Assembly (NCBI GenBank): GCA_949123685.1
Contig: CASBHZ010000007.1
Location: forward strand, 1-63,001
Origin: an uncultured Bacteroidales bacterium
GTDB lineage: Bacteria; Bacteroidota; Bacteroidia; Bacteroidales; Muribaculaceae
DNA: 63,001 nucleotides
Reading direction: 5' to 3'
The notes beneath the pieces are model-generated. The model did not search any database. It was given only the letters and a program-made list of their open reading frames with translations, and was not told the origin of the DNA. Shown here one piece after another: positions 18,760 to 27,966 of this stretch (within the stretch, counting starts at the first letter, position 1; every line of letters starts with the position of its first letter). The translations under genes and the position numbers were made by a program.

Positions 18760-21255
18760 ATGTTACGCAAGTCAATATTGAGTATTTTTGCACTATCAGT
18801 GACGTTATTGCCGAAGGCTCAGGAATATAAGAATCCAAAAGCTGATGTTGAAACGCGTGTCGAGGATCTGTTATCCAAAATGACACTTGAAGAAAAAATT
18901 GATTATATCGGTGGATTCAAAGGTTTCTATATAAGAGCTATACCAAGGTTGGGAGTGCCTGAGATAAAATTGACAGACGGACCGGTAGGTACGCACAAAG
19001 ACGGGAAAAGCACAGCCTATCCTGCCGGTGTGTTAACAGCCTCAACTTGGAACCGTGATCTCGTTTATGAACTTGGCAAGCAACTTGGCAGAGACAGTAA
19101 AGCCCGCGGCGTCCATATCCTTCTTGGACCGGGAATGAATATTCTCCGTGCACCAATGTGCGGAAGAAATTTCGAATATTTCACGGAAGATCCTTATCTC
19201 AATGCAGAAACTTCCTGTGCGTATGTATCAGGATTGCAGGATCAGGGAGTAGCCGCCACACTGAAACATTACGCAGCAAATAATCAAGAATGGGATAGAA
19301 ATAATATAAGCAGTGATATTGACGAAAGAACACTGCACGAAATATATCTACCCGCCTTCAAGGCTGCTATACAGAAAGCCGGAGCCGGCTGTGTGATGGA
19401 CAGCTACAACCTTGTAAACGGAGTTCATGCAACTCAAAGTGATTACCTCAATAACAAAGTTCTTCGCGATCAATGGGGATTCAAAGGAATAGTAATGAGC
19501 GACTGGTCAGCCACATATGACGGTGTTGAAGCTGCCAACGGAGGACTTGATCTTGAAATGCCAAGGGCAAAATGGATGAATCGGGATATTATAATACCGG
19601 CAATCAAAGATGGCAGGGTAAAGGAAAAAACTATCGATGACAAGGTAAGACGTATCTTACGCATAATATTCTCATTCGGATTCTTTGACAATCAACAATA
19701 TGATCCTTCCATACCTATGGACAACCCGCAAGCGGCAGCAGTCGCTCTTGAACTTGCCAGAGAAGGTATAGTGTTGCTCAAGAATGAAAACAACATACTC
19801 CCTGTAAAAAGAGATGCTAAAAGAATCGCCATTATTGGACCCAATGCAAACAGCTATATATCAGGTGGAGGCAGTTCATATACTTTCCCTTTTCATAGCG
19901 TGTCTCTTCTTGAAGGAATAAGATCCGAAGTCATGAAAGGGACGGAGCTGTTATACTCACCCGGACTGCCCACTCTCCCTGAAACGGTTTCGTCATCTAT
20001 CTTCTATACGGAAAGCGGTTCTCAGACCAGAGGTCTAAAGGCAGAGTTTTTTAATAATACAAAACTTAAGGGGAAACCGGTGGAAACCAAGATAGATACG
20101 ATAGTGAATATTGCAAATGGTTATCATATAGCTACCGAAAACAGAGGATTGCCGTTCGATCACTGCTCAATGCGGTGGAGCGGAGTCATACGACCTGAAA
20201 AAACAGCAAATTATCGTTTCCTGGTTAGAGGGTTTGACGGATTCCGTTTGAATATAGGAGAAAATCAGGTAATAAACGAATGGAGGGACCAAGGGATAAC
20301 AATGAAAGAAGTTGTTTTACCTTTGGAAAAGGGTAAGGAATATCCGGTCGTTCTTGAATATTTTGCCAATGTTCATCCTGTTGATATCTCTTTTGGATGG
20401 CGTGAAGATAAACTACTCTTTGAGGAAGCGGCAAAATTGGCATCGCAGGCAGACATTGCAATAGTCAGCATTGGCTTTAACGAGAGTCTCGAACGTGAAA
20501 GCAACGACCGTCCTTTCGAATTACCGGAATATCAAGACAGTCTTATAGAAACCGTTGTCAATGCAAATCCTAATACCATAGTGCTTGTAAACGCAGGAGG
20601 GAATGTAGACACTTCGAAATGGCAAGATAAAGTTCCCGGACTTCTATATTTGTGGTATCCGGGACAAGAAGGCGGAAAAGCTGCTGCCGAAATTATATTC
20701 GGCAAAACCAACCCAAGTGGCAAGCTACCCGTCACATTCGAGAAAAAATGGCAAGATAACCCCGCCTATCCGTTTTATTACGATGACGACAATGACAAGA
20801 GAGTCGCTTACGGAGAAGGGTTACTCGTAGGATATCGTCATTACGACACAAAAAACTTAAAACCCAATTTCGCTTTCGGATTTGGCAAAAGCTACACGAA
20901 CTTTAAATTCTCCAATCTAAAAATCAAAAACAGAAGCATCGGTAACAAACCCAATTATACTGTAACCTTCGATGTTAAAAACATTGGCGACATGAATGGA
21001 AAAGAGGTGGCACAACTATATGTAAGGCCTATAAAACCAAACGTATTCCGCCCCTACAAGGAATTGAAAGGTTACGAAAAGAAAATGATTAAAGCAGGAG
21101 AAACTCAAAGATACGAGATTAATCTTGATGAAGAAGCTTTCTCCTATTATTCACCGGAAATACAAGACTTCAAACATGACTCCGGAGAATATGAAATACT
21201 TATCGGAAATTCTTCTGACAATATCCTCCTTAGAAAAACAATAAAGGTAAAATAG
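18760..21255 (+). CDS. GH3 beta-glycosidase with PA14 domain
   Basis: An 831-residue exported enzyme with a short signal peptide (about 1-20). The GH3 N-terminal barrel spans about 30-310, with the nucleophile in GIVMSDW (D248). The second GH3 domain is split by a PA14 domain at about 415-550 (RGLKAEFFNN to VDISFGWRED). The usual acid/base region follows as ESLERESNDRPFELP, with E580 the best candidate. A fibronectin-III-like domain closes the protein (about 735-831). GH3/PA14 proteins are mostly beta-glucosidases, some beta-xylosidases, releasing single sugars from the non-reducing end. It is the last gene of the PUL and ends at a 62-bp perfect palindrome. Exact sugar specificity cannot be read here. 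Confidence 0.93.
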   Translation: MLRKSILSIFALSVTLLPKAQEYKNPKADVETRVEDLLSKMTLEEKIDYIGGFKGFYIRAIPRLGVPEIKLTDGPVGTHKDGKSTAYPAGVLTASTWNRDLVYELGKQLGRDSKARGVHILLGPGMNILRAPMCGRNFEYFTEDPYLNAETSCAYVSGLQDQGVAATLKHYAANNQEWDRNNISSDIDERTLHEIYLPAFKAAIQKAGAGCVMDSYNLVNGVHATQSDYLNNKVLRDQWGFKGIVMSDWSATYDGVEAANGGLDLEMPRAKWMNRDIIIPAIKDGRVKEKTIDDKVRRILRIIFSFGFFDNQQYDPSIPMDNPQAAAVALELAREGIVLLKNENNILPVKRDAKRIAIIGPNANSYISGGGSSYTFPFHSVSLLEGIRSEVMKGTELLYSPGLPTLPETVSSSIFYTESGSQTRGLKAEFFNNTKLKGKPVETKIDTIVNIANGYHIATENRGLPFDHCSMRWSGVIRPEKTANYRFLVRGFDGFRLNIGENQVINEWRDQGITMKEVVLPLEKGKEYPVVLEYFANVHPVDISFGWREDKLLFEEAAKLASQADIAIVSIGFNESLERESNDRPFELPEYQDSLIETVVNANPNTIVLVNAGGNVDTSKWQDKVPGLLYLWYPGQEGGKAAAEIIFGKTNPSGKLPVTFEKKWQDNPAYPFYYDDDNDKRVAYGEGLLVGYRHYDTKNLKPNFAFGFGKSYTNFKFSNLKIKNRSIGNKPNYTVTFDVKNIGDMNGKEVAQLYVRPIKPNVFRPYKELKGYEKKMIKAGETQRYEINLDEEAFSYYSPEIQDFKHDSGEYEILIGNSSDNILLRKTIKVK

Positions 21256-21266
21256 GCAGACTCCGA

Positions 21267-21328
21267 TCAATACATAAAAATATATGCCATAAAGTTTAAA
21301 CTTTATGGCATATATTTTTATGTATTGA
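21267..21328. terminator. 62-bp perfect palindrome, bidirectional terminator
   Basis: Perfect palindrome with 31-nt arms and no loop, centred at 21297/21298 on AAAGTTTAAACTTT, with A/T runs near both outer ends. It lies between the convergent GH3 and folE genes and can end transcription from both sides. Confidence 0.85.
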
Positions 21329-21344
21329 GAAGCAGTTTCGAATA

Positions 21345-21929
21345 TCAATGAGAGCAGAGACGCATAAATTCTTCCCTTAATGCGGATTCTTCTGCAAAAC
21401 GCCCACAATAATCATAGGTCGTTGTTGCGGAGTCCTGTTTTTCTACACCACGCATTTTCATGCATAGATGCTCTCCCGTGCAGCATACTATCACTCCCTC
21501 GGTAGGCATCGCCTCATCTATCAGATTGCATATCTGAGCCGTGAGACGCTCTTGAACTTGAAGTCGCCTCGCGAAATTGTCTACTATTCTCGCAAGTTTA
21601 GATAACCCTATCATCTTCCCTTTTGGAATGTATCCGATAGACACCCTTCCGAAAAAAGGCAATATGTGATGCTCACACATGCTATAGAACTCGATGTCCT
21701 TAACAATAACCATCCTCGAACCGGCATGCTCAAAAATTGCCTGACGGGCAATATCCAAAGGTTTCGTGCGATAACCGGATGTTATATCAAGTATTGCCTT
21801 AGCGGCTCTTACAGGTGTTTTTTTCAACCCTTCTCGTTCAGGATCTTCTCCAACGAGTTTCAGAATTGCAGCATAATGTTGCGCAATCTGGTTCACAAGA
21901 TCCTCATTATGGTTTTCAATGCGTCCCAT
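21345..21929 (-). CDS. folE: GTP cyclohydrolase I
   Basis: A 194-residue cytoplasmic enzyme converting GTP to dihydroneopterin triphosphate, the first step of tetrahydrofolate synthesis. Zinc ligands are visible as C85 and H88 (SMCEHHILPF) and C156 (TGEHLCMKMRG). The QERLT motif and the RG block near the end are also typical. Length is normal. It is the third gene of a tpiA-SPOR-folE operon on the - strand, 30 nt after the SPOR gene, a gene order I know from other Bacteroidales. Confidence 0.97.
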   Translation of the reverse strand: MGRIENHNEDLVNQIAQHYAAILKLVGEDPEREGLKKTPVRAAKAILDITSGYRTKPLDIARQAIFEHAGSRMVIVKDIEFYSMCEHHILPFFGRVSIGYIPKGKMIGLSKLARIVDNFARRLQVQERLTAQICNLIDEAMPTEGVIVCCTGEHLCMKMRGVEKQDSATTTYDYCGRFAEESALREEFMRLCSH

Positions 21930-21959
21930 TCAAATTGATTCTTACTTTGTAAACCACAA

Positions 21960-22496
21960 TCATTTAATTATGACGATAGGGCTTTTCACTACCCGCATTT
22001 CAGATGCGAATTGAGGAAAAGCTCTTTTTAATTCTGCAAGTGCAGAAGCGGCTTCATCTGAATTTCGGAAGTTACCAACCCGCGTGTACCAGTTCGGTGC
22101 ACTCGAAAATGTATAAATCTGTCCCCTATACTTCGGAAAGCGGGACACGATTGCACTTCCTCGTGCTTTCGCCCTTGATTCGAGTGAATGTTGACTACGA
22201 CCATCGCTGAAAACCTGAATCCTATATCCCGCCATCTTGTTGATCCCCGGCTTTATAACCGGTCCGGTCTGCTTCTTATAAGAATCTTGGTCGGAAATCA
22301 ATAACTCCAGAATATTCTCAGGAATAGTGATAACAACATTCCCATTAGATTCCCGCTCAATCATCTCGACAGGATTTCTTTTTACCTCTGTCGATACTGT
22401 TTCAGATTGAGCCACAACCGGAAGAGTAACTCCTCCGGTTGCAGTTAATATCAGGAATGTCGCTATGGTTTTATTCAGCGATTTCATTTTAGTCAA
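21960..22496 (-). CDS. SPOR domain exported protein
   Basis: A 178-residue protein with a signal peptide (about 1-29, VVAQ). A linker precedes a C-terminal SPOR domain (about 98-175: AGYRIQVFSDGRSQ, then NWYTRVGNFRNSDEAASAL). SPOR domains bind denuded peptidoglycan, often at the division site, so a periplasmic envelope role is likely. It lies between tpiA (35 nt) and folE (30 nt) in one operon. Its exact role is not known to me. Confidence 0.85.
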   Translation of the reverse strand: MTKMKSLNKTIATFLILTATGGVTLPVVAQSETVSTEVKRNPVEMIERESNGNVVITIPENILELLISDQDSYKKQTGPVIKPGINKMAGYRIQVFSDGRSQHSLESRAKARGSAIVSRFPKYRGQIYTFSSAPNWYTRVGNFRNSDEAASALAELKRAFPQFASEMRVVKSPIVIIK

Positions 22497-22531
22497 TTTT
22501 ATGGCTTTAAAAGCCTATATCAGATAGCTAT

Positions 22532-23284
22532 TTAGCAAGCTTCAATGATGCCGAGGAATGACTCAGCCTCAAGAGCCGCACCTCCGATCAGACCGCCGTC
22601 AACGTCTGGCTTTGCAAAAAGTTCCTTGGCGTTAGAAGGCTTGCAGCTACCGCCATAAAGAATGGAAGTATCCTCTGCAACCTCTTTGCCATATTTATTT
22701 TCAACAACCTGACGAATATGTGCATGCATATCCTGAGCCTGATCAGCTGTAGCTGTCTTTCCTGTGCCGATAGCCCATACCGGCTCGTAAGCGATAACGA
22801 TTTTGCTGAAATCTTCAGCGTTGAGATCAAACAAGGCTTCAACCTGACCTTTCACAACTTCATTATAGCTGCCATTCTCTCTCTCTTCGAGAACTTCACC
22901 TACACAGAATATCGGTGTAAGACCATTGGCAAGTGCAAGTTTTGTCTTGGCAAGAAGTTGTTCATTGTTTTCACCGAAATACTGACGACGCTCGCTATGA
23001 CCGAGAATCACATGCGTTGCACCGGTTGATTTTACCATAGCTGCACTAACCTCACCTGTGTATGCGCCCTTCTCATGCTCAGAGCAGTTTTCTGCACCAA
23101 GTTTCACAAGATCTGATTCGAGAACTGCGTTAACGCTTGTAAGATGAGTGAAAGGAACGCAAACAACTACATCACAATTCACTGTTTTTCCCTTAAGAAG
23201 GGTGTTAATCTGGTTGGCCAACTCAACTCCCTCTTCGAGAGTAGTATTCATTTTCCAGTTGCCAGCTACAACATTTTTTCTCAT
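22532..23284 (-). CDS. tpiA: Triosephosphate isomerase
   Basis: A 250-residue glycolytic enzyme interconverting dihydroxyacetone phosphate and glyceraldehyde 3-phosphate. Catalytic residues are in place: N9 and K11 (AGNWKMN), H96 (ILGHSERR) and E167 ([14 protein letters not shown]). The phosphate-binding GGS and GGAAL loops lie near the C-terminus. It is the first gene of the operon, with a well-formed promoter at 23334-23365. Confidence 0.98.
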   Translation of the reverse strand: MRKNVVAGNWKMNTTLEEGVELANQINTLLKGKTVNCDVVVCVPFTHLTSVNAVLESDLVKLGAENCSEHEKGAYTGEVSAAMVKSTGATHVILGHSERRQYFGENNEQLLAKTKLALANGLTPIFCVGEVLEERENGSYNEVVKGQVEALFDLNAEDFSKIVIAYEPVWAIGTGKTATADQAQDMHAHIRQVVENKYGKEVAEDTSILYGGSCKPSNAKELFAKPDVDGGLIGGAALEAESFLGIIEAC

Positions 23285-23333
23285 TTTCTCTTATATTTTT
23301 TACTAATTCGGCTTTTCTTTACCTTTATAACCG

Positions 23334-23365
23334 CAAAGTTAACCTATTTCTTTCACCTATCCAAA
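23334..23365 (-). promoter_or_regulatory. Promoter of the tpiA operon
   Basis: On the - strand, the -33 element TTTG (23362-23365) and the -7 element TAACTTTG (23334-23341) are 20 nt apart, matching the Bacteroidota TTTG/TAnnTTTG consensus. A 14-nt palindrome, GAGTTCACGAACTC (23370-23383), lies just upstream of the -33 element and could be an operator. Confidence 0.75.
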
Positions 23366-23383
23366 TTTTGAGTTCACGAACTC

Positions 23384-23680
23384 TGTTTAACAACTAACAG
23401 ATAAGAATAATATTAAACGCAGCATATCAATCACTTGAAACCTATACCGAGCCATCATTTTAAGGAAATTTAGAATATTTTGCATTATTTAGATGTGACA
23501 AATGTAATATTGGAAAAAGTTTTGCATTTAATTTGTAAACAGGTGACCAAATTAGCAACATATCAAAAAAGCATTCTTAATGTAAGATGAAAATTGGATA
23601 TTGTATCGTTATGATTTGATTCACCACAGAGATGACAAATGAGATAACATTAATGTATATAAACTTATAATTTTTAAGAT
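23384..23680 (+). other. Non-coding leader/promoter region of the degP gene
   Basis: AT-rich gap before the DegP-like gene. I see no ORF, tRNA or strong hairpin. Near-matches to TAnnTTTG exist (for example TTAATTTG near 23529 and TATGATTTG near 23610), but none is exact with a spaced -33. The promoter may therefore belong to an alternative sigma factor, as stress-inducible protease genes often do. Confidence 0.4.
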
Positions 23681-25177
23681 ATGAAGAAAATTACCATGAT
23701 CGCATCGGTAGCATTGCTCACCGGTCTTCTATTTGGCGCAAACGCCAAGGAATGCATTGGATCAAACGGCAAAGACCCGAGTTTCATCCGCACTTCTTCG
23801 GCTCCTTCATTTGAAACAGATTTCACAGTGGCGGCTGAGAAAACCGTAAATGCCGTGGTCTGTATAAAAAGTTACACGACACGCACCCGCAATTCATATG
23901 GCAATCAAGGCGGCGGATATGATCCGTTCGGCATGTTCGATTTCTTTTTCGGACAACCTCAACAGCCTCAGCAAAGACAACCCCGCCAGCAGCAAAAGAA
24001 AAGTGAGCCTGTACAGAACGGTCTCGGTTCGGGTGTAATAATTTCTGAAGACGGCTATATTGTGACAAACAATCACGTAATAGCTGACGCTGACAAACTT
24101 GAGGTGCTCATGAATGACAATTCCACATATGAGGCACGGATAATAGGAACAGATGAAGCGTCAGACCTCGCCCTTATAAAGATAGATGCGAAAGACCTCT
24201 CCCCTATAACTTTCGGCAACAGCGAATCTGTAAAGGTAGGCGAATGGGTGCTTGCAGTTGGAAACCCCTTCGGTTTTAACTCTACCGTCACTGCCGGAAT
24301 CATCAGCGCGAAAGCACGCAGCCTCGGACAGAATGGCAAACAAGGCGGCATGAACATTGAGTCTTTCATACAGACAGATGCAGCCCTAAATCCCGGCAAC
24401 TCAGGAGGCGCGCTCGTGAATCTAAAAGGCGAGCTCATCGGCATAAACTCTGCAATCTATAGCAACACCGGAAGCTACTCTGGGTTCTCCTTCGCAATCC
24501 CGACCACCATTGTAAAGAAGGTGATGACAGACCTCCGTCAGTATGGCACCGTGCAGCGCGCCGTGCTTGGATGCCAAGTAATTGAGCTTGATGCCAAAAT
24601 TGCCAAAGAGAAAAATATAACGGCAACAAAATCCGGTCTCCTCATTGCGTCGGTAACAGACCGCAGCACCGCAAAAGAACTTGGACTGAAAGAAGATGAC
24701 GTTATAACGGCAATCAACAAAGTTCCTGTACACAATCATGCCGAACTTGTAGAACAACTCAACAAGTTCCGTCCCGGAGACCAGATAAGCGTAACATACA
24801 TACGCGATAATGCGGCGATCACCAAAACTGCAACCCTCCGCAACCTTCAGGGAAGCACAAATATAACCAAGAAAGGTGACTTCTCTGAACTTGGATGTGC
24901 ATTCATGAAGATAGGCAATGACACCAAACACCACCTCGGAATAACCAATGGTGTGAAAGTGGCAGGCGTTAAGAATGGTTGCGTAAGGGATGCCGGAATC
25001 AAAGACGGTTTTATAATCACCGACATCAACGGCAATGCCGTCAATACATCAGACGATGTGGAACGCATATACAACCAGATCATGAAAGGTGACGACGAAG
25101 ACAAGGTGATGTTCATAACCGGTATCTATCCGACAGGAAAGAAATATTACTATGCCGTAAACCTTGCCGGAGAATAA
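23681..25177 (+). CDS. degP: DegP/HtrA family periplasmic serine protease
   Basis: A 498-residue periplasmic quality-control protease and chaperone. Signal peptide about 1-22. The trypsin-like domain has the triad H132 (NNHVIAD), D162 (SDLALIKID) and S241 (NPGNSGGAL). A Q/P-rich insert with repeated QQPQ (about 91-106) sits in the LA-loop region before the protease core. Two PDZ domains follow (about 290-375 and 400-490), used for substrate binding and oligomer assembly. It stands alone: the 396-nt gap before it has no clear housekeeping promoter, and a strong terminator follows. Confidence 0.95.
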   Translation: MKKITMIASVALLTGLLFGANAKECIGSNGKDPSFIRTSSAPSFETDFTVAAEKTVNAVVCIKSYTTRTRNSYGNQGGGYDPFGMFDFFFGQPQQPQQRQPRQQQKKSEPVQNGLGSGVIISEDGYIVTNNHVIADADKLEVLMNDNSTYEARIIGTDEASDLALIKIDAKDLSPITFGNSESVKVGEWVLAVGNPFGFNSTVTAGIISAKARSLGQNGKQGGMNIESFIQTDAALNPGNSGGALVNLKGELIGINSAIYSNTGSYSGFSFAIPTTIVKKVMTDLRQYGTVQRAVLGCQVIELDAKIAKEKNITATKSGLLIASVTDRSTAKELGLKEDDVITAINKVPVHNHAELVEQLNKFRPGDQISVTYIRDNAAITKTATLRNLQGSTNITKKGDFSELGCAFMKIGNDTKHHLGITNGVKVAGVKNGCVRDAGIKDGFIITDINGNAVNTSDDVERIYNQIMKGDDEDKVMFITGIYPTGKKYYYAVNLAGE

Positions 25178-25184
25178 ACAATCC

Positions 25185-25244
25185 GTTTAACAATAAATAA
25201 AGGAGCGAACTATCTAAGTTTCGCTCCTTTATTTATTGTTAAAC
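25185..25244 (+). terminator. Terminator after degP, 25-bp perfect stem
   Basis: Arms 25185-25209 and 25220-25244 pair perfectly over 25 bp with a 10-nt loop. The GC core GGAGCGAA is followed on the 3' side by TTTATTTATTG. It separates degP from the sigma-factor gene. Confidence 0.85.
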
Positions 25245-25329
25245 CCACTTACTTATTGGCATTATATTTGTTATATCTATGCGCAATACAATTATGCATT
25301 GAAATATAAGTTATAATTTGCATAAATCA

Positions 25330-25360
25330 TTGGAAAACTCGTTATTTTTTCGTAAATTTG
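25330..25360 (+). promoter_or_regulatory. Promoter of the primary sigma factor gene
   Basis: -33 element TTG (25330-25332) and -7 element TAAATTTG (25353-25360) are 20 nt apart. Transcription would start near 25366, which rules out an upstream in-frame ATG at 25358 and supports the start at 25382. Confidence 0.75.
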
Positions 25361-25381
25361 CAACAATTTTTGGAAGTACAT

Positions 25382-26242
25382 ATGAGACAATTAAAGATAA
25401 CAAAATCCATTACCAACCGCGAGAGTGCTTCTCTCGACAAGTATCTGCAGGAAATCGGACGCGAAGAGCTAATCTCCGTAAGCGAGGAGGTGGAACTCGC
25501 GCAGCGAATCAAGAAAGGCGATCATGCCGCACTCGAAAAGCTGACAAAAGCAAATCTCCGATTTGTTGTTTCTGTTGCCAAACAATACCAGAATCAAGGT
25601 CTTAGCCTTCCTGACCTTATAAACGAAGGTAACCTCGGACTTATTCGTGCCGCACAAAAATTCGATGAAACACGCGGTTTCAAATTCATTTCCTACGCTG
25701 TATGGTGGATTCGCCAATCTATCCTTCAGGCTCTTGCAGAACAAAGCCGCATAGTTCGTCTGCCCCTTAATCAGGTTGGTTCTTTAAATAAGATTACAAA
25801 AGAGCTTTCAAAATTCGAGCAGGAAAACGAACGCCGTCCATCTCCTGAGGAGTTGGCGGAGCGTCTTGACATGCCGGTAGACAAGATCTCAGACACCATG
25901 AAGGTATCGGGACGCCACATATCCGTTGATGCTCCTTTTGTTGAAGGAGAAGACAACTCACTTCTTGACGTGCTTCCCAACGATGACAGCCCGATGGCAG
26001 ATGCCAGCCTCAATCAGGAATCCCTTTCAAAAGAGGTAGACCGTGCGCTCAAACAATTGTATGACCGTGAACGCGAAATCCTGAAGATGTTCTTCGGTAT
26101 AGGCTGCCAAGAGATGACACTTGAAGAAATCGGTGCCAAATTCGACCTTACCCGCGAACGCGTGCGCCAGATCAAGGAGAAAGCCATCCGCAGACTCAAA
26201 GGTCAGAAAAGTAAACTTCTTAAAAGCTATCTTGGCGAATAA
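25382..26242 (+). CDS. rpoD: Primary RNA polymerase sigma factor (sigma-70/RpoD type)
   Basis: A 286-residue housekeeping sigma factor in the short Bacteroidota form. It has region 1.2 ([11 protein letters not shown]), region 2 ([20 protein letters not shown], then [13 protein letters not shown], which binds the -7 element), region 3 ([14 protein letters not shown]) and region 4 ([20 protein letters not shown], the -33-binding helix-turn-helix). The long acidic region 1.1 of E. coli RpoD is absent, as normal in this phylum. I chose ATG 25382 because proteins of this family begin [15 protein letters not shown] and because an ATG 24 nt upstream lies inside the promoter -7 box. Confidence 0.96.
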   Translation: MRQLKITKSITNRESASLDKYLQEIGREELISVSEEVELAQRIKKGDHAALEKLTKANLRFVVSVAKQYQNQGLSLPDLINEGNLGLIRAAQKFDETRGFKFISYAVWWIRQSILQALAEQSRIVRLPLNQVGSLNKITKELSKFEQENERRPSPEELAERLDMPVDKISDTMKVSGRHISVDAPFVEGEDNSLLDVLPNDDSPMADASLNQESLSKEVDRALKQLYDREREILKMFFGIGCQEMTLEEIGAKFDLTRERVRQIKEKAIRRLKGQKSKLLKSYLGE

Positions 26243-26288
26243 ACGCCAATAGCGACCTTTACACATCACAGAAGGCACATATATAAAT

Positions 26289-26918
26289 ATGATGATTTCC
26301 TTCAAAAATAGTTTAATACCCGCAGTCAAAGCTATTGTTTTGACTGCGGGTATATTGCTTTCCAACGTAAGCATGAATGCCGAAAACACGAACTCAATCG
26401 ACAGCATTCAGGCTGCAAACCGAGAAAGCCTTTTCCCTGAGAGTTCAAAAAGCTTGGCGAAATCTCATTTTACATGGGGAGCAGAAGCCGGAGCGTCACT
26501 CGATCTTTCCGGACACGATATGTCAACTTTCGATGTCGATGTTCTTTTCGGATATAAAAACTCATATATCCGCATGCTCGGAATCGGAGCCGGCATCCAC
26601 AGAACCATTCAGGGCGGAAATAACTTTATCCCTATATACGCTACAATCCAGACATCTTTCCGAAAAAAGCCGTCATTGCTTTTTATGAGTGCGAGAATCG
26701 GATATTCATTCAATACGATCAACGACTCCCCCACTTTCGGAGACCTTGCCTCAACTCTTGGCATAGGCATAAACCTTTCAAGATCTCGTTTAGCCAGCAG
26801 CTATATCCTGCTTTCTGCGGGTTACAGATATTTCAACAAAAGGCATATAGACATGGTAGACAGGCTCAACCAACACTATGTGTACATTGCCCAACTCCGT
26901 TTCGGAGTAAGCTTCTAA
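26289..26918 (+). CDS. Small outer-membrane beta-barrel protein, function unknown
   Basis: A 209-residue protein with a signal peptide (about 1-31, cleavage near SMNA). The mature part is a run of amphipathic strands with alternating hydrophobic residues and GxG turns (TWGAEAGASLDLSG; LGIGAGIHRTI; LFMSARIGYSF; YILLSAGYRYF), ending in the aromatic LRFGVSF typical of an outer-membrane barrel. Eight strands are plausible. It follows the sigma-factor gene by 46 nt. A 15-bp perfect inverted repeat lies inside the signal-peptide codons (26316-26353). No specific function can be assigned. Confidence 0.75.
   Translation: MMISFKNSLIPAVKAIVLTAGILLSNVSMNAENTNSIDSIQAANRESLFPESSKSLAKSHFTWGAEAGASLDLSGHDMSTFDVDVLFGYKNSYIRMLGIGAGIHRTIQGGNNFIPIYATIQTSFRKKPSLLFMSARIGYSFNTINDSPTFGDLASTLGIGINLSRSRLASSYILLSAGYRYFNKRHIDMVDRLNQHYVYIAQLRFGVSF
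26316..26353. repeat. 15-bp inverted repeat inside signal-peptide codons
   Basis: Arms ATACCCGCAGTCAAA (26316-26330) and TTTGACTGCGGGTAT (26339-26353) pair perfectly with an 8-nt loop. The repeat begins 28 nt into the gene. It could act as a terminator or attenuator for readthrough from the sigma-factor gene. Because it is palindromic, both strands encode nearly the same peptide here (IPAVKAIVLTAGI and IPAVKTIALTAGI). Confidence 0.5.
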
Positions 26919-26923
26919 GAGAT

Positions 26924-26988
26924 GTTGTGTTATAAAAAAGTACAAGCGCGATTTTTTCAATCGCGCTTGTACTTTTTTATAACACAAC
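26924..26988. terminator. Bidirectional terminator, 30-bp perfect stem
   Basis: Arms 26924-26953 and 26959-26988 pair perfectly over 30 bp with a 5-nt loop; core AAGCGCGATT, with six-base A and T tracts within the arms. It lies between the convergent barrel-protein and prs genes, 6 nt after one stop codon and 5 nt before the other. Confidence 0.88.
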
Positions 26989-26992
26989 TATA

Positions 26993-27937
26993 TTATTTAA
27001 ATAGATATTGTGATGATATTGACTGATTGTTATGTATCCTGCGTATAGTGTCGGCAAACAACCTCGCAACAGGAAGCACAGTGGCTTTCTTATTCTCTTT
27101 CACATAGGGTATGGAATCCGTGAATATGATTTCTGTAAGCCCACAATTCTTTACATTGTCTGTAGCAGGGTCGCTCATTACAGGATGACTGCAGAGTGCC
27201 CTCACAGATTTAGCTCCGTATGAAATAAGAAGGTCACTCGCCTTTGTGATAGTGCCTGCCGTGTCAACAATATCGTCAATGAGCACCACATTCTTTCCTT
27301 CAACATCTCCTATCACAGTCATTGACGCAACCACGTTTGCTTTGGCACGTTGCTTGTGACAAAGCACCAACGGAACATCAAAATACTTAGCATAGGAATT
27401 AGCCCTTTTCGCACCACCCACATCAGGCGAAGCAATAACCATATCTTCAAGATGCAAACTCTCTATATAGGGGATGAATATAGACGATGCATAAAGATGG
27501 TCAACAGGAACGTCAAAGAACCCTTGAATCTGATCTGCATGAAGATCCATAGTGATCAGACGATCGATACCGGCTACGCTGAGAAGATCCGCCACGAGCT
27601 TGGCTGCTATAGAAACGCGAGGTTTGTCCTTGCGATCCTGACGAGCCCACCCGAAATAAGGCACAACTGCCACAATCTGAGCCGCAGATGCCCTCTTGGC
27701 GGCGTCAATCATGAGCAGAAGCTCCATGAGATTATCACTGTTGGGGAAAGTGGACTGCACAAGATAAACCTGGCTGCCGCGTATCGATTCCTCAAAACCT
27801 ACTTCAAACTCTCCATCGGCAAAACGCTCCTTGTTCATTTTGCCCAATTCGATGCCTAACTCTTTACATATAGACTCACCGAGATACCTTGATGATTCTC
27901 CTGCAAAAACCTTAATTGGCGGAAGGTTATTATTCAT
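26993..27937 (-). CDS. prs: Ribose-phosphate pyrophosphokinase
   Basis: A 314-residue cytoplasmic enzyme making PRPP from ribose 5-phosphate and ATP, for purine, pyrimidine, NAD, His and Trp synthesis. Typical elements: ERFADGEFEV near residue 37, the YFGWARQDRKD flexible loop near 95-105, the metal-binding MDLHADQIQGFF near 130, and the PRPP loop VVLIDDIVDTAGT near 220. Normal length. Promoter with TAATTTTG at 27967-27974; the GH13 gene lies 65 nt upstream on the same strand. Confidence 0.97.
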   Translation of the reverse strand: MNNNLPPIKVFAGESSRYLGESICKELGIELGKMNKERFADGEFEVGFEESIRGSQVYLVQSTFPNSDNLMELLLMIDAAKRASAAQIVAVVPYFGWARQDRKDKPRVSIAAKLVADLLSVAGIDRLITMDLHADQIQGFFDVPVDHLYASSIFIPYIESLHLEDMVIASPDVGGAKRANSYAKYFDVPLVLCHKQRAKANVVASMTVIGDVEGKNVVLIDDIVDTAGTITKASDLLISYGAKSVRALCSHPVMSDPATDNVKNCGLTEIIFTDSIPYVKENKKATVLPVARLFADTIRRIHNNQSISSQYLFK

Positions 27938-27966
27938 TATATCTGAATGGTTGTGATTTGGTTCGA

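Noticed and set aside
25358..25381. Longer start for the sigma factor (MQQFLEVH...)
   Set aside because: The ATG at 25358 is inside the promoter -7 box (25353-25360), and family members start at MRQLKITKS.
26027..26407. - strand ORF of 126 codons opposite rpoD and the barrel gene
   Set aside because: Antisense to two real genes. Its resemblance to the barrel signal peptide (IPAVKTIALTAGI) is only a result of the palindrome at 26316-26353.
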